8,393 nt of DNA. Origin: Methanobacteriota archaeon (GTDB lineage Archaea > Halobacteriota > Methanosarcinia > Methanosarcinales > Methanoperedenaceae). A model generated the notes under the pieces. That model ran no database searches, had not been told where the DNA came from, and was given only the letters and a program-made list of their open reading frames with translations. Within the stretch, counting starts at the first letter, position 1, and each line of letters starts with the position of its first letter. Below, one piece after another: positions 1 to 7,094 of this stretch. The translations under genes and the position numbers were made by a program. Location: assembly GCA_018900975.1 (NCBI GenBank), contig JAHIFK010000157.1, forward strand, positions 1 through 8,393. The letters run 5' to 3'.

Positions 1-2
1 AG

Positions 3-224
3 CTTCGGGAAGCCTTACAAGAAGGTAACTTCGAGAAAGCGGTGAGGAAAGGACAAACACTCTACCAGGAGTCAGGACACCTTGCGGCACAACTACAATA
101 CCTAGCAGACGAATCGGGAGTTGAACTGCCTCCTGACCGCCTGAAGGAACTGCGTGCCGAATTTCAAAAGGTAAGAGCCGAGCGCCTGCAGCAAGTTCAT
201 CAGCCCCTTGACCCCACGTTCTAA
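3..224 (+). CDS. 3' end of an unrecognised helical protein gene
   Basis: The frame is open from the left edge of the window and ends at TAA (222-224), so this is the C-terminal ~73 residues of a longer protein. A GTG at 42 could be a start, but the upstream codons (LREALQEGNFEKA) read as the same charged helical protein, so a partial gene is more likely. The visible part is rich in Leu, Glu, Arg and Gln, predicts as two or three amphipathic helices, and has no Cys, transmembrane segment or recognisable catalytic motif. The stop overlaps the stop of the convergent minus-strand gene by 2-3 bases. I do not recognise the family and assign no function. Confidence 0.6.
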   Translation, partial: LREALQEGNFEKAVRKGQTLYQESGHLAAQLQYLADESGVELPPDRLKELRAEFQKVRAERLQQVHQPLDPTF

Positions 225-895
225 AAGCTGTTATGTCGTTCCACAGCTTCTTCAAGAGTCATTTCACCTTTTGCCACAGCCCTTGCAAGAAGCCGGGGGA
301 TCGTGGAGCGCCCGTTCGAATGCTCCCTGCTGTGTTCCTGTACCACCCTTACTTCACCCTGCGACGGCTCTATGAACTGCTTTCCCACTCGTTTTCCTTT
401 GATCCTTGCGATGTTTATTGCCGCTATTATATCAGATATTACCTGACCGTGCACCCCTCTTCCAAGCCGGGGCGTTGTACCGGTCTCATCCACCATTTCG
501 ACATGCAGACCCATATCAAGCAGGTCATTGACAAGTCTGGAGCGAACGAGCCTTGCGCCGTGCCCTATACGTATGAGGATATTTTTATTATCGAACTCCC
601 CCAAAATCCTTTTTATGAGCGGGCAGACCTCGCCGGCGGATACATGATGAACAGAAATGGTTTTTCCGTTACCGAGCACTGCAACGCCCGGATATTTACC
701 AGGGTCTATACCGATTATGATCTCGTTGAATTCTTCGGCGTGCAGAAGGGCGTATGCCCTGTCAACTTCAGCCTGAGGGCGTCCACCTGCAAAGATCATC
801 CTGTCGCGGCTAAAGTCGATACTGCGGGACTCTTTTTCTGTGGTAATGATCACCCCTATGTTAGGAGGTATTGGCTCACGTGGGGTGAGAACCAA
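221..895 (-). CDS. Predicted RuvC/RNase-H-fold nuclease, archaeal conserved protein
   Basis: The protein (224 residues from a TTG at 895) carries IIGIDPGKYPGVAV at residues 59-72, the first strand and acidic motif typical of RuvC/YqgF-type RNase-H folds. It also has VDETGTTP (Glu138) and SDIIAAINIA (Asp155), which fit the second and third acidic positions. The family is known in archaea only as predicted nucleases; DNA-junction or RNA cleavage is inference. The start is doubtful: in-frame codons upstream to about 985 read as protein (IALVTDDFSTYHSIIEE), matching a plausible N-terminal alpha/beta domain, but no ATG, GTG or TTG occurs there before the in-frame TAA at 986-988. An ATA at 971-973 is a possible non-standard start. 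It is convergent with the gene on its left and lies behind pyrC on the same strand. A plus-strand frame opposite it (233-916) is judged a shadow. Confidence 0.75.
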   Translation of the reverse strand: MVLTPREPIPPNIGVIITTEKESRSIDFSRDRMIFAGGRPQAEVDRAYALLHAEEFNEIIIGIDPGKYPGVAVLGNGKTISVHHVSAGEVCPLIKRILGEFDNKNILIRIGHGARLVRSRLVNDLLDMGLHVEMVDETGTTPRLGRGVHGQVISDIIAAINIARIKGKRVGKQFIEPSQGEVRVVQEHSREHSNGRSTIPRLLARAVAKGEMTLEEAVERHNSF

Positions 896-1042
896 AAGGT
901 CAATATTACTCCGTGACCGCGTCTCCTCTATAATGGAATGATATGTCGAGAAATCGTCGGTTACAAGGGCTATCCGTTTAAACCTTTAAAGCCCTCCATA
1001 GATGTGTTTTTTGGATTTCACTAATTTATTAGATTATAGTTC

Positions 1043-1057
1043 AGGGTATATTACCCT
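1043..1057 (-). terminator. Short hairpin just after the pyrC stop
   Basis: AGGGTA and TACCCT form a perfect 6-bp stem around a 3-base loop, beginning 3 nt beyond the pyrC TGA (1060-1062). Read on the minus strand there is no U-tract after it, so it may be an mRNA-end or processing structure rather than a classical terminator. Confidence 0.3.
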
Positions 1058-1059
1058 TT

Positions 1060-2397
1060 TCAATCTTCATTATCTTTCAGGTCGACAAATCCCCTGCCTG
1101 GAATTGCCCTGCCGCGCCCTCTTTTTGCAGTTATCTCCCCATCTTCGGCCACTATTTCCCCTCTTGATAACGTCATTTTTGGGAAAGTCCCCTGCATCCC
1201 GCTGTATGGAGTCCATCCTGCCTTGCTGTGCATCTTTTCATTTCGTATCTCCTGTGTGTCGCCAGTGATCACAAGGTCTGCATCATATCCCTGTGCTATC
1301 ACTCCTTTTGGAAGCCCCATGAGCCGCGCAGGGTTCATACATGCTACCTCAAGAAGCCGCTTTAGTGTGATAAGGTTGCGTTTAACAGCCAGAAGCATTA
1401 GTGGCATCATGGTCTCGACACCAGGGACGCCTGCAGGGGCGCTCCAGATGTCGGTCATTTTTTCGGCTTCAAGATGGGGGGCATGGTCTGAGGCGATAAT
1501 ATCTACAGTCCCGTCATTCAATCCCCCCCATAACTCTTGTTGGGAGTAGTAATCGCGAAGCGGCGGGTTCATCTTTCCAAGGGTGCCCAGGCGTTTGTAG
1601 TCATTTGTGGAAAGGAACAGATGGTGCGGCGCTACCTCGCAGGTTAGATTCTTATTATTCGCTTTTTCCTTTTTTATTGTTTCAAGGCTTTCAGCCGCGC
1701 TTATGTGACAGAAATGGATTTTTGCGTTCCCTGCCATTTTGATAGCTTTTTCCACGGCGATCTTCTCAGAGAGCGGTGGTCGCGACTTTGAGTAATATTC
1801 AGGCCGTGAAGCGCCTTTCAAATGATGGACCAACGATTTTCTTGTCCCCTCGTCCTCGGCATGTATGCAGGCGACCGCACCAAGGTCCTGTATTATATCA
1901 AGCGCTTCTTTCAGCGTCCTGTCGCTCACGTTCAGGGCGCCTGTGGACTCTGCCATGAATATCTCCCCGAACGCTGTGGCGCCCAGTTCCCACAGGCTTT
2001 TAAGGTAATTCAAATTCTGCGTTACGCCTGCATTTATCCCGTAATCGATTATTGACTTTTTCGCTTCTTTCTGTTTTTTCTTGAAGGATACCGGGTCTAT
2101 AGTTGGAGGAATCGTGTTGGGATGATCAATGACCGTAGTGACACCTCCTGCCGCAGCCGCGCATGAGCCGGTGTACCAGTCCTCTTTTTTTGTCATCCCT
2201 GGGTCGCGGAAGTGGACATGTATGTCTATTGCGCCAGGAAGGATAAGCGCGTTTTTTGCGTCGATTACCAGATCGACCTCCTGCGCTCCAATGATCTTTC
2301 CAACTTTAATGATCTTGCCGTTATCTATAGCGATCTCTGCTGGCTGGATGGCATTGTCTATGAAAATCCTGGCATTCTTTATTACAAGGTCTGGCAT
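1060..2397 (-). CDS. pyrC: Dihydroorotase, class I (pyrimidine biosynthesis)
   Basis: This 445-residue cytosolic amidohydrolase should interconvert N-carbamoyl-aspartate and dihydroorotate, the third step of UMP synthesis. Visible motifs are DIHVHFRDPG at 58-67 (metal-binding His60 and His62, substrate Arg64), DHPNTIPP at 91-98 (substrate Asn), CIHAED with His179, FCHIS with His231, and SDHAPH at 303-308 with catalytic Asp304. Length and motif order fit class I dihydroorotases; allantoinase and hydantoinase are relatives, but the DPG and PNT motifs favour dihydroorotase. The ATG at 2397 begins MPDLVIKNARIF, the normal N-terminus. It is divergent from livH and upstream of the predicted nuclease on the same strand (86-160 nt gap depending on that start). 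Confidence 0.92.
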   Translation of the reverse strand: MPDLVIKNARIFIDNAIQPAEIAIDNGKIIKVGKIIGAQEVDLVIDAKNALILPGAIDIHVHFRDPGMTKKEDWYTGSCAAAAGGVTTVIDHPNTIPPTIDPVSFKKKQKEAKKSIIDYGINAGVTQNLNYLKSLWELGATAFGEIFMAESTGALNVSDRTLKEALDIIQDLGAVACIHAEDEGTRKSLVHHLKGASRPEYYSKSRPPLSEKIAVEKAIKMAGNAKIHFCHISAAESLETIKKEKANNKNLTCEVAPHHLFLSTNDYKRLGTLGKMNPPLRDYYSQQELWGGLNDGTVDIIASDHAPHLEAEKMTDIWSAPAGVPGVETMMPLMLLAVKRNLITLKRLLEVACMNPARLMGLPKGVIAQGYDADLVITGDTQEIRNEKMHSKAGWTPYSGMQGTFPKMTLSRGEIVAEDGEITAKRGRGRAIPGRGFVDLKDNED

Positions 2398-2427
2398 GGT
2401 GGTTACTCGATTGGATAATTAACTTTA

Positions 2428-2448
2428 GATATAAGGCTTCCTTATAAA
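2428..2448 (-). promoter_or_regulatory. Candidate archaeal promoter(s) of pyrC
   Basis: Read on the minus strand, TTTATAAG (2448-2441) lies about 44 nt before the pyrC ATG and would place transcription start near 2420. A second box, TTATATC (2434-2428), lies about 30 nt before the ATG and would give a nearly leaderless mRNA. No strong Shine-Dalgarno sequence precedes the ATG. Confidence 0.4.
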
Positions 2449-2473
2449 CAAAGGTTTCGGGACTTTTGCAAAG

Positions 2474-2483
2474 CTTTTTAATT
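2474..2483 (+). promoter_or_regulatory. TATA box of livH, probably leaderless transcript
   Basis: CTTTTTAATT is preceded by a purine-containing GCAAAG that could serve as BRE. Its centre is about 26 nt before the livH ATG (2504), which puts the predicted transcription start at or next to the start codon. There is no Shine-Dalgarno sequence before the ATG, consistent with leaderless translation. Confidence 0.45.
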
Positions 2484-2503
2484 ATGTACTCAAAGTATTA
2501 GTC

Positions 2504-3388
2504 ATGCTTGTAAACACGCAGCTAATTATAAACAGCGTGGTCACAGGAAGCATATATGTATTAATATCCATCGGGCTCACGATGGTCTACAGGGTGCTCA
2601 AGTTCGCTAACTTCTCACATGCTGAACTGGTCACGTTCGGTGCGTACGCGGCCTTCATTCTTAATGTGTCACTTGGCTTGAACCTTTTTTACGGTGTCGT
2701 CGCTGCTTTTATATTAGCCGGAGCGCTGGGGGTGGCAACTGACAGGCTTGTATTCAAGAAACTGCGGAACAACGGGTCAGACATTATCTCAATGATGATA
2801 GCCTCTATCGGTATCGGTCTTGTTCTGCGCCAGACCATCCAGGAGATCTGGGGTCCTAACCAGGTGTGGTATGACCTTGAAACGAGAACATTTGAGGTGT
2901 TCGGTGGGGCGATCACGGATATTCAGGTGTACATAATCGCCATCTCAACAACGCTCATATTAATTCTGCACTTCATCTTCACAAAAACAAAGCTCGGAAA
3001 AGCCATGCGAGGCGTATCCGACAATCCGCAGCTTGCGATGGCAAGCGGGATAGATACTGAAAAGATACTGCTCTGGGTATGGTTCATAGGCGGCGGTCTA
3101 GCAGGAATAGGTGGGGTATTTCGTGGCGCGGATACAAGGCTTGTGCCGCTTCTTGGCTGGGAGGTCATATTATCGGCATTTGCCGTGGTGATCCTTGGCG
3201 GTATAGGGAGCTTCTACGGCGCCATACTTGCAGCATACATCCTCGGATTTGCCGAGAACTTTGGTGTATCGCTCCTATCCGACCTTTCTATCTCCACAGG
3301 TTACAGGCCGGCAATAGCTTTTATTATCCTTATCCTCGTGTTAATACTCAGACCCACAGGCATCATGGGCAGGAAAGGTGAGACCTGA
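2504..3388 (+). CDS. livH: Branched-chain amino-acid-type ABC transporter permease LivH
   Basis: This 294-residue integral membrane protein has normal length for LivH. It has hydrophobic segments throughout, the family N-terminal pattern VLKFANFSHAELVTFGAYAA around residues 31-50, the central acidic/Gly-rich loop GGIGSFYGAILAAYILGFAEN, and a C-terminus ending LRPTGIMGRKGET, typical of the family. With LivM it should form the membrane channel for leucine/isoleucine/valine or a related amide or urea substrate; the substrate cannot be told from sequence. Its TGA overlaps the ATG of livM by one base, showing an original operon. Because livM is broken and no livG, livF or binding-protein gene follows, this permease may lack partners here unless they are encoded elsewhere. 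Confidence 0.9.
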   Translation: MLVNTQLIINSVVTGSIYVLISIGLTMVYRVLKFANFSHAELVTFGAYAAFILNVSLGLNLFYGVVAAFILAGALGVATDRLVFKKLRNNGSDIISMMIASIGIGLVLRQTIQEIWGPNQVWYDLETRTFEVFGGAITDIQVYIIAISTTLILILHFIFTKTKLGKAMRGVSDNPQLAMASGIDTEKILLWVWFIGGGLAGIGGVFRGADTRLVPLLGWEVILSAFAVVILGGIGSFYGAILAAYILGFAENFGVSLLSDLSISTGYRPAIAFIILILVLILRPTGIMGRKGET

Positions 3389-3558
3389 TGCTACAGGATT
3401 ATGTCCTTGATACGCTGGTGTATATCGGGATATACGCTATCCTGGCGATAAGCCTGAACCTTGAGGCGGGATATACAAGGCTCATGAACTTCGGAAAAGT
3501 GGCGTTCTTTGCTATAGGTGCCTATACATCAGCTCTTTTGTCCATGGCAGAATTCGCA

Positions 3559-3626
3559 CATTATAGTATTATTATAATGGAGTTTGCGGTTCATGTATGT
3601 AGCAAATTTCTAAATCAAACCGCAAA
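3559..3626. repeat. Two nested inverted repeats at the livM breakpoint
   Basis: CATTATA (3559-3565) and TATAATG (3573-3579) form a 7-bp inverted repeat with a 7-nt loop. TTTGCGGTT (3583-3591) and AACCGCAAA (3618-3626) form a perfect 9-bp inverted repeat with a 26-nt spacer. Both lie immediately after the point where livM homology stops. The right arm of the second lies just before the rnhA TATA box, so it could be either a mobile-element end or an operator. Confidence 0.45.
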
Positions 3627-3628
3627 AA

Positions 3629-3638
3629 CTATTTATTT
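3629..3638 (+). promoter_or_regulatory. TATA-like box of the RNase HI gene
   Basis: CTATTTATTT lies behind a purine-rich CGCAAAAA (possible BRE). Transcription would start near 3660, leaving a 5' leader of about 30 nt before the GTG at 3689. A short GGTGA (3680-3684) may serve as a weak ribosome site. Confidence 0.4.
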
Positions 3639-3688
3639 TATTTGAAAGTATAGAGGAACTTGTTCAGGTGTAATAATTCGGTGATATA

Positions 3689-4087
3689 GTGAGTTTCGTA
3701 TTATTCTTTGATGGGGCATGCCGGGGGAATCCGGGACCGATGGGTATAGGAGCGGTCTTACTGGAAAACGGGAAGAAAGTAAAACAAATCTCAAAACGTC
3801 TGGGTAAAGGGACGAACAACATCGCGGAGTGGAGCGCCCTTATCGAAGGCCTGAAGATGGCCAGGGCTCACGGGTGCAGGGAGCTTGAAGTCCGGGGTGA
3901 CAGCCAGCTTATCATTAAACAGATCACAGGACGGTACAGGGTGAAAAGTGAGAATCTCATACCTTTATATAATGAGGCAAAAAGATTGTCAGCAAATTTT
4001 GGGAAAATAAGTTTCAAATGGATCAAAAGAGATAATAATACCCTTACAGATGCTTTATCGAACAGGGCGTTTGATGGCAGAGATTAA
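3689..4087 (+). CDS. rnhA: Ribonuclease HI, archaeal short type
   Basis: This 132-residue enzyme should cleave the RNA strand of RNA-DNA hybrids, such as primers and R-loops. All four catalytic acids are visible: Asp8 in FFDGACRGNPGPMGIG, Glu47 in NNIAEWSAL, Asp71 in VRGDSQLI, and Asp121 in NTLTDALSNRA. The lysine-rich 'basic protrusion' of E. coli RNase HI is absent, as is usual for archaeal and short bacterial forms. The start is GTG at 3689, because the D8-containing first strand begins directly after it and no ATG precedes it in frame. The gene stands alone between the broken livM and an AT-rich gap, with its own TATA-like box. It looks intact and under selection. Confidence 0.9.
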   Translation: MSFVLFFDGACRGNPGPMGIGAVLLENGKKVKQISKRLGKGTNNIAEWSALIEGLKMARAHGCRELEVRGDSQLIIKQITGRYRVKSENLIPLYNEAKRLSANFGKISFKWIKRDNNTLTDALSNRAFDGRD

Positions 4088-4192
4088 AAAGTTACCTTGT
4101 TAATTGCTCTTGTTCGAAAAAGGTTGAGCAGTTGGGGGAATCAGGGAAATTATAAACCCCTTTACTTCCACTGGAATATATATATTTATATA

Positions 4193-4234
4193 ATATACAT
4201 TTAGATGATATACATTTAGATGATATATATTATG
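4193..4234. repeat. 15-bp tandem repeat in an AT-rich gap
   Basis: ATATACATTTAGATG occurs twice head to tail (4193-4207 and 4208-4222) and is followed by a decayed third unit (ATATATATTATG). A rough inverted copy, ATCTATATATCTAA, follows at about 4238-4251. The rest of the 240-bp gap after rnhA is plain AT-rich sequence. The repeat is about 60-90 bp upstream of the promoter of the small gene at 4328 and might bind a regulator. Confidence 0.5.
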
Positions 4235-4281
4235 TGCATCTATATATCTAATAAATTATTCAGAAAGCTTTATCCTTTATT

Positions 4282-4291
4282 AGTATATAAT
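4282..4291 (+). promoter_or_regulatory. TATA box of the small gene at 4328
   Basis: AGTATATAAT predicts a transcription start near 4310, a few bases before the Shine-Dalgarno GGAG at 4316-4319. The spacing between box, ribosome site and ATG is regular, so the short gene very probably is expressed. Confidence 0.5.
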
Positions 4292-4327
4292 TACTATTCT
4301 TAAATTAAAAACGAAGGAGAAAAATAA

Positions 4328-4489
4328 ATGATGACCAAAATCGTTCACGTCCAATCGGTATTGCCTTTTAATGATTCAGTTGCTTTAAAGCAAAAAACAG
4401 GGGAATCCTCCATTAAAGAGGCTATTTCAAAGGCAGTGTACCATTATTTAAAATGCAAGAATTCAGAACCCAACCCGAGCAAATTTTAA
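4328..4489 (+). CDS. Small 53-residue protein (DUF5371-like, possible rSAM partner)
   Basis: The reading frame ATG(4328)-TAA(4487-4489) is preceded by GAAGGAG (GGAG at 4316-4319, 8 nt before the ATG) and by a good TATA box. The second codon is also ATG. The protein starts MMTKIVHVQSVLP, has a central helix-like TGESSIKEAISKAVYHYL at residues 24-41, and ends in a polar tail KCKNSEPNPSKF with the only Cys at 43. The strand-then-helix layout recalls ribbon-helix-helix or antitoxin-type small proteins. From memory it also resembles a short Methanosarcinales family listed as DUF5371; this was not verified. It lies 215 nt before a SPASM radical SAM gene in the same orientation, so it could be a modification substrate, a regulator, or unrelated. 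Confidence 0.75.
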   Translation: MMTKIVHVQSVLPFNDSVALKQKTGESSIKEAISKAVYHYLKCKNSEPNPSKF

Positions 4490-4490
4490 A

Positions 4491-4514
4491 CGCGCCTGGG
4501 TATAGTTTGGTGCG
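4491..4514 (+). terminator. Hairpin directly after the small gene
   Basis: CGCGCC (4491-4496) and GGTGCG (4509-4514) pair as a 6-bp RNA stem with one G-U pair and a 12-nt loop, starting one base after the TAA. There is no U-run behind it. It may end or stabilise the short transcript and separate it from the radical SAM gene. Confidence 0.35.
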
Positions 4515-4704
4515 CTTAAAAGTTTAGCTATATGAAAAAACGGCGACCTTAATAACCTGAGTTTGACAGTTGAGAAAAAAATTGTAAAATCATTCAGTAT
4601 TAATTAGAACGGTCAAATTTGGGCTAATAAAATGTAGATAGATGTTTCGGGAATATTTCAGGATAACTATTAATAGTCCTAAGAAGTTAAACCGAAGGAG
4701 TCTT

Positions 4705-5853
4705 ATGGCTTTTCACGTGATGCTAATACCCACATTAGGATGCCCCTCCAAATGCAGTTATTGCTGGAGTTCAGAGGAAGGTTCTCCTGTAATGAGCATT
4801 GAAACCATCAAAGAAGTGACCAGCTGGCTCAAGGATTTCAGGAATGAACCTGTCACCTTTACCTTCCACGGCGGTGAGCCGCTTCTTGCGGGCGCTAAAT
4901 TCTACAGGGAAGCTTTGCCATTATTGACTGAAGGTTTGAGTCATCTGAAACCGGCTTTAGCCATGCAGACAAATCTGTGGAAAATGACCCCGGAAATTGC
5001 ACAGATCCTGGCTGAGTATGATATTCCCCTGGGCTCCAGTCTGGACGGTCCGCCAGAGATCACAGACCTGCAAAGAGGAAAAGGATACTTTGAGAAAACA
5101 TTGCATGGCTTTGAAATTGCAATAGAGGCGGGGCTCAAGGTGAGCTTTATCTGTACATTCACATCTCATTCTGTAAAATTCAAGGAGGAAATTTTTAATT
5201 TTTTCCTGGAAAATAATCTAAATCTCAAATTACATCCCGCGCTGCCATCATTACGTTCCGATGATCCTGGAAAATGGGCGCTAGCTCCGGAAGAGTATGG
5301 AGATTTGTTGATATATCTTCTGGATAAATACCTGGAAAACATTGGCAAGATCGAAATTATGAATATCGACCACCTGTGCAAATGCGTCCTGACCAGTAGA
5401 GGCACTGTCTGCACATTCGTGGATTGCATGGGAGATACCTTTGCTGTGGGGCCTGATGGCAGCATATATCCCTGTTACCGCTTTGTTGGCATGCAAAAAT
5501 ACGTTATGGGAAACGTCTATGACCACCCAAGCATTGAAGAGCTGTCAAAGTCTGATGCCTGGAAGCTTATGTTCCAGTTCAAGGATTATGTGGATAAGAA
5601 TTGCGGGGAATGCAAGTACATCAAATTCTGCAGGGGTGGATGCCCCTACAATGCCATAGCGCCTACTGAAGGCAAAGTAAAGGGTGTTGACCCGCATTGT
5701 CCTGCCTATAAGCGGATATTCAAGGAAATAACCCAACGGTGGGAGAAAGAGTTCTTTGGAGGCTCTGGAGATATGGAATTGTTTGGTCTTCCATCCGGAC
5801 CTGAGAGGACAGGTAAGGCAGGGATAACGTCCTTGATGACGAAACGGCTCTAA
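4705..5853 (+). CDS. Radical SAM/SPASM peptide-modifying-type enzyme
   Basis: This is a 382-residue radical SAM protein. The motif CPSKCSYC (Cys13, Cys17, Cys20) binds the SAM-cleaving [4Fe-4S] cluster, and FHGGEP at 54-59 binds SAM. The C-terminal SPASM domain has the full cysteine set: Cys241 ... GPDGSIYPC (Cys257), then Cys300-x2-Cys303-x5-Cys309-x3-Cys313 and Cys332, so two auxiliary [4Fe-4S] clusters are expected. This layout is that of sulfatase-maturase-like and RiPP-modifying enzymes; archaeal members are usually annotated as putative peptide-modifying radical SAM enzymes. The start is placed at ATG 4705 because AAGGAG ends 4 nt before it and homologues begin at 'M-F-H-V-M'. An in-frame ATG at 4642 adds 21 residues but has no ribosome site. 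No sulfatase is nearby; the 53-residue gene upstream is the only small-peptide candidate. Confidence 0.88.
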   Translation: MAFHVMLIPTLGCPSKCSYCWSSEEGSPVMSIETIKEVTSWLKDFRNEPVTFTFHGGEPLLAGAKFYREALPLLTEGLSHLKPALAMQTNLWKMTPEIAQILAEYDIPLGSSLDGPPEITDLQRGKGYFEKTLHGFEIAIEAGLKVSFICTFTSHSVKFKEEIFNFFLENNLNLKLHPALPSLRSDDPGKWALAPEEYGDLLIYLLDKYLENIGKIEIMNIDHLCKCVLTSRGTVCTFVDCMGDTFAVGPDGSIYPCYRFVGMQKYVMGNVYDHPSIEELSKSDAWKLMFQFKDYVDKNCGECKYIKFCRGGCPYNAIAPTEGKVKGVDPHCPAYKRIFKEITQRWEKEFFGGSGDMELFGLPSGPERTGKAGITSLMTKRL

Positions 5854-5918
5854 AGGTTCACATAAAAATTACTTGGCCATAAGACACAAGAACATAAGAG
5901 CTGATACTTGAGAAAAAT

Positions 5919-7094
5919 ATGATCAAGAAAGATGTTATCATCATTGGAGCAGGCGCATCAGGCATGATGTGCGCAATCGAATCGGGAAAAAGAGGGCGCT
6001 TGGTCCTGGTTCTTGACCATGCTGAAAATATCGGGAAAAAAATCCTCATTTCCGGTGGTGGAAGCTGTAATTTTACGAATATCAATATATCCTCTTCAAA
6101 TTATATCTCAAATAATCCCCACTTCTGCAAATCCGCGCTTTCCCGTTTTACACCTTCCGATTTCATTGCCCTGCTTGAAAAACACAGAGTAAAATATGAA
6201 GAAAGAGAACAGGGTCAATTGTTCTGCGCCGGAAGTTCGGAGGAAATAGTAAGGATGCTAAATAAGGAAAGTAATGATGCAGGCGTGACCATGCTCTTTA
6301 ATTGTAAGATACTAGATGTGAAAAAAGAAGATTCATTCATAGTAACGACAAATCGCGGTATTTTTGAGTCACAGTCGCTTGTTATCGCTACCGGGGGATT
6401 GTCTTATCCCGGGATAGGCGCTTCAGGCAGAGGTCACAGGATAGCAGAGCAGTTCGGTCTTAAAGTTACACAGATTGGGCTCGCACTTGTTCCATTTATT
6501 TTTTCAAAACAAGATTTGAAAATATTCAGTGAATTAAGCGGTATCTCTATCGACGCATCCATCAAATGCAGAAATATGAAGTTTCTGGGAAGCGTCCTTT
6601 TCACACACAGAGGACTTAGCGGTCCTGCGGTACTCCAGATATCTTCCTACTGGAAAGAGGGTGATGCCATTGTTATTGACCTGTTGCCTGAAATTGATAT
6701 ATACGGTATTTTTGTTTCAAGTCAGCTTGCCAAAAGTAAGATCGATATGCATAACCTGCTTTCAGAGTATCTTCCATCGCGACTTGCAAAGGCCTGGTGC
6801 GCGTCAAATATCGAGTCAAAATCGGTCAATCAATATAATGATAAAGAACTCAAGGGTATCGCTCAAAAGGTGCATAACTGGGAGATCAAGCCGGACTCTA
6901 CTGAGGATTACAGGACGGCTGAGGTCACTGTCGGCGGAGTTGATACGGATGAACTCTCATCCAGAACAATGGAGTCAAGAAAGGTTAAAGGACTCTATTT
7001 TACTGGCGAGGTCATCGATGTGACAGGGCAGCTGGGAGGATATAATTTACATTGGGCATGGGCATCAGGTTTTGTTGCGGGACAGTTCGCTTGA
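5919..7094 (+). CDS. HI0933/YhiN-family NAD(P)/FAD-dependent oxidoreductase
   Basis: This 391-residue flavoprotein has full family length. The dinucleotide-binding VIIIGAGASGMMCA lies at residues 6-19, the family signature ISGGGSCNFTN at 44-54, GGLSYPGIGASGRGHRIAEQFG at 159-180, and the C-terminal FAD site FTGEVIDVTGQLGGYN at 361-376. The family is widespread (COG2081-type) and binds FAD, but its substrate is not known to me. The ATG at 5919 places the GxGxxG strand at the very N-terminus, as expected. It lies 65 nt after the radical SAM gene in the same orientation, so co-transcription is possible. Codon use and length look normal. Its stop codon (7092-7094) is directly followed by recombinase-derived sequence. 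Confidence 0.88.
   Translation: MIKKDVIIIGAGASGMMCAIESGKRGRLVLVLDHAENIGKKILISGGGSCNFTNINISSSNYISNNPHFCKSALSRFTPSDFIALLEKHRVKYEEREQGQLFCAGSSEEIVRMLNKESNDAGVTMLFNCKILDVKKEDSFIVTTNRGIFESQSLVIATGGLSYPGIGASGRGHRIAEQFGLKVTQIGLALVPFIFSKQDLKIFSELSGISIDASIKCRNMKFLGSVLFTHRGLSGPAVLQISSYWKEGDAIVIDLLPEIDIYGIFVSSQLAKSKIDMHNLLSEYLPSRLAKAWCASNIESKSVNQYNDKELKGIAQKVHNWEIKPDSTEDYRTAEVTVGGVDTDELSSRTMESRKVKGLYFTGEVIDVTGQLGGYNLHWAWASGFVAGQFA

Larger units (their letters stand above)
3388..3645 (+). pseudogene. livM: Truncated LivM permease, N-terminal fragment
   Basis: The frame starts with ATG overlapping the livH stop and encodes 85 residues, while LivM proteins are usually about 300 or more. The first ~55 residues match the family pattern (IGIYAILAISLNLEAGYTRL, then FGKVAFFAIGAYTSALLSM). 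After about 3545 the sequence turns AT-rich and the residues (AEFAHYSIIIMEFAVHV) no longer resemble LivM, so the break lies near 3540-3555. Only the first one or two membrane segments remain, and a functional permease is unlikely. The missing part of livM and the usual ATPase genes livG and livF do not reappear in the window, which indicates a deletion or replacement rather than a simple small insertion. Confidence 0.75.

Noticed and set aside
233..916. Long plus-strand frame of 227 codons opposite the predicted nuclease
   Set aside because: The minus strand has clear RNase-H-fold motifs. The plus frame is rich in Cys, His, Phe and Tyr without any motif and mirrors the codon pattern of the real gene.
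4642..4704. N-terminal extension of the radical SAM protein from ATG 4642
   Set aside because: No ribosome site precedes 4642, whereas AAGGAG sits 4 nt before the ATG at 4705 and the protein from there starts like its relatives. Kept only as an alternative start.
4490..4704. Search for a Cys-rich precursor peptide directly before the radical SAM gene
   Set aside because: No frame longer than a few codons with a start and ribosome site is present; only MKKRRP follows an ATG here.
7052..7094. Translational fusion of the flavoprotein region with the integrase frame
   Set aside because: The residues before 7091 come from a different frame of the flavoprotein gene and resemble neither protein. 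The overlap is accidental.
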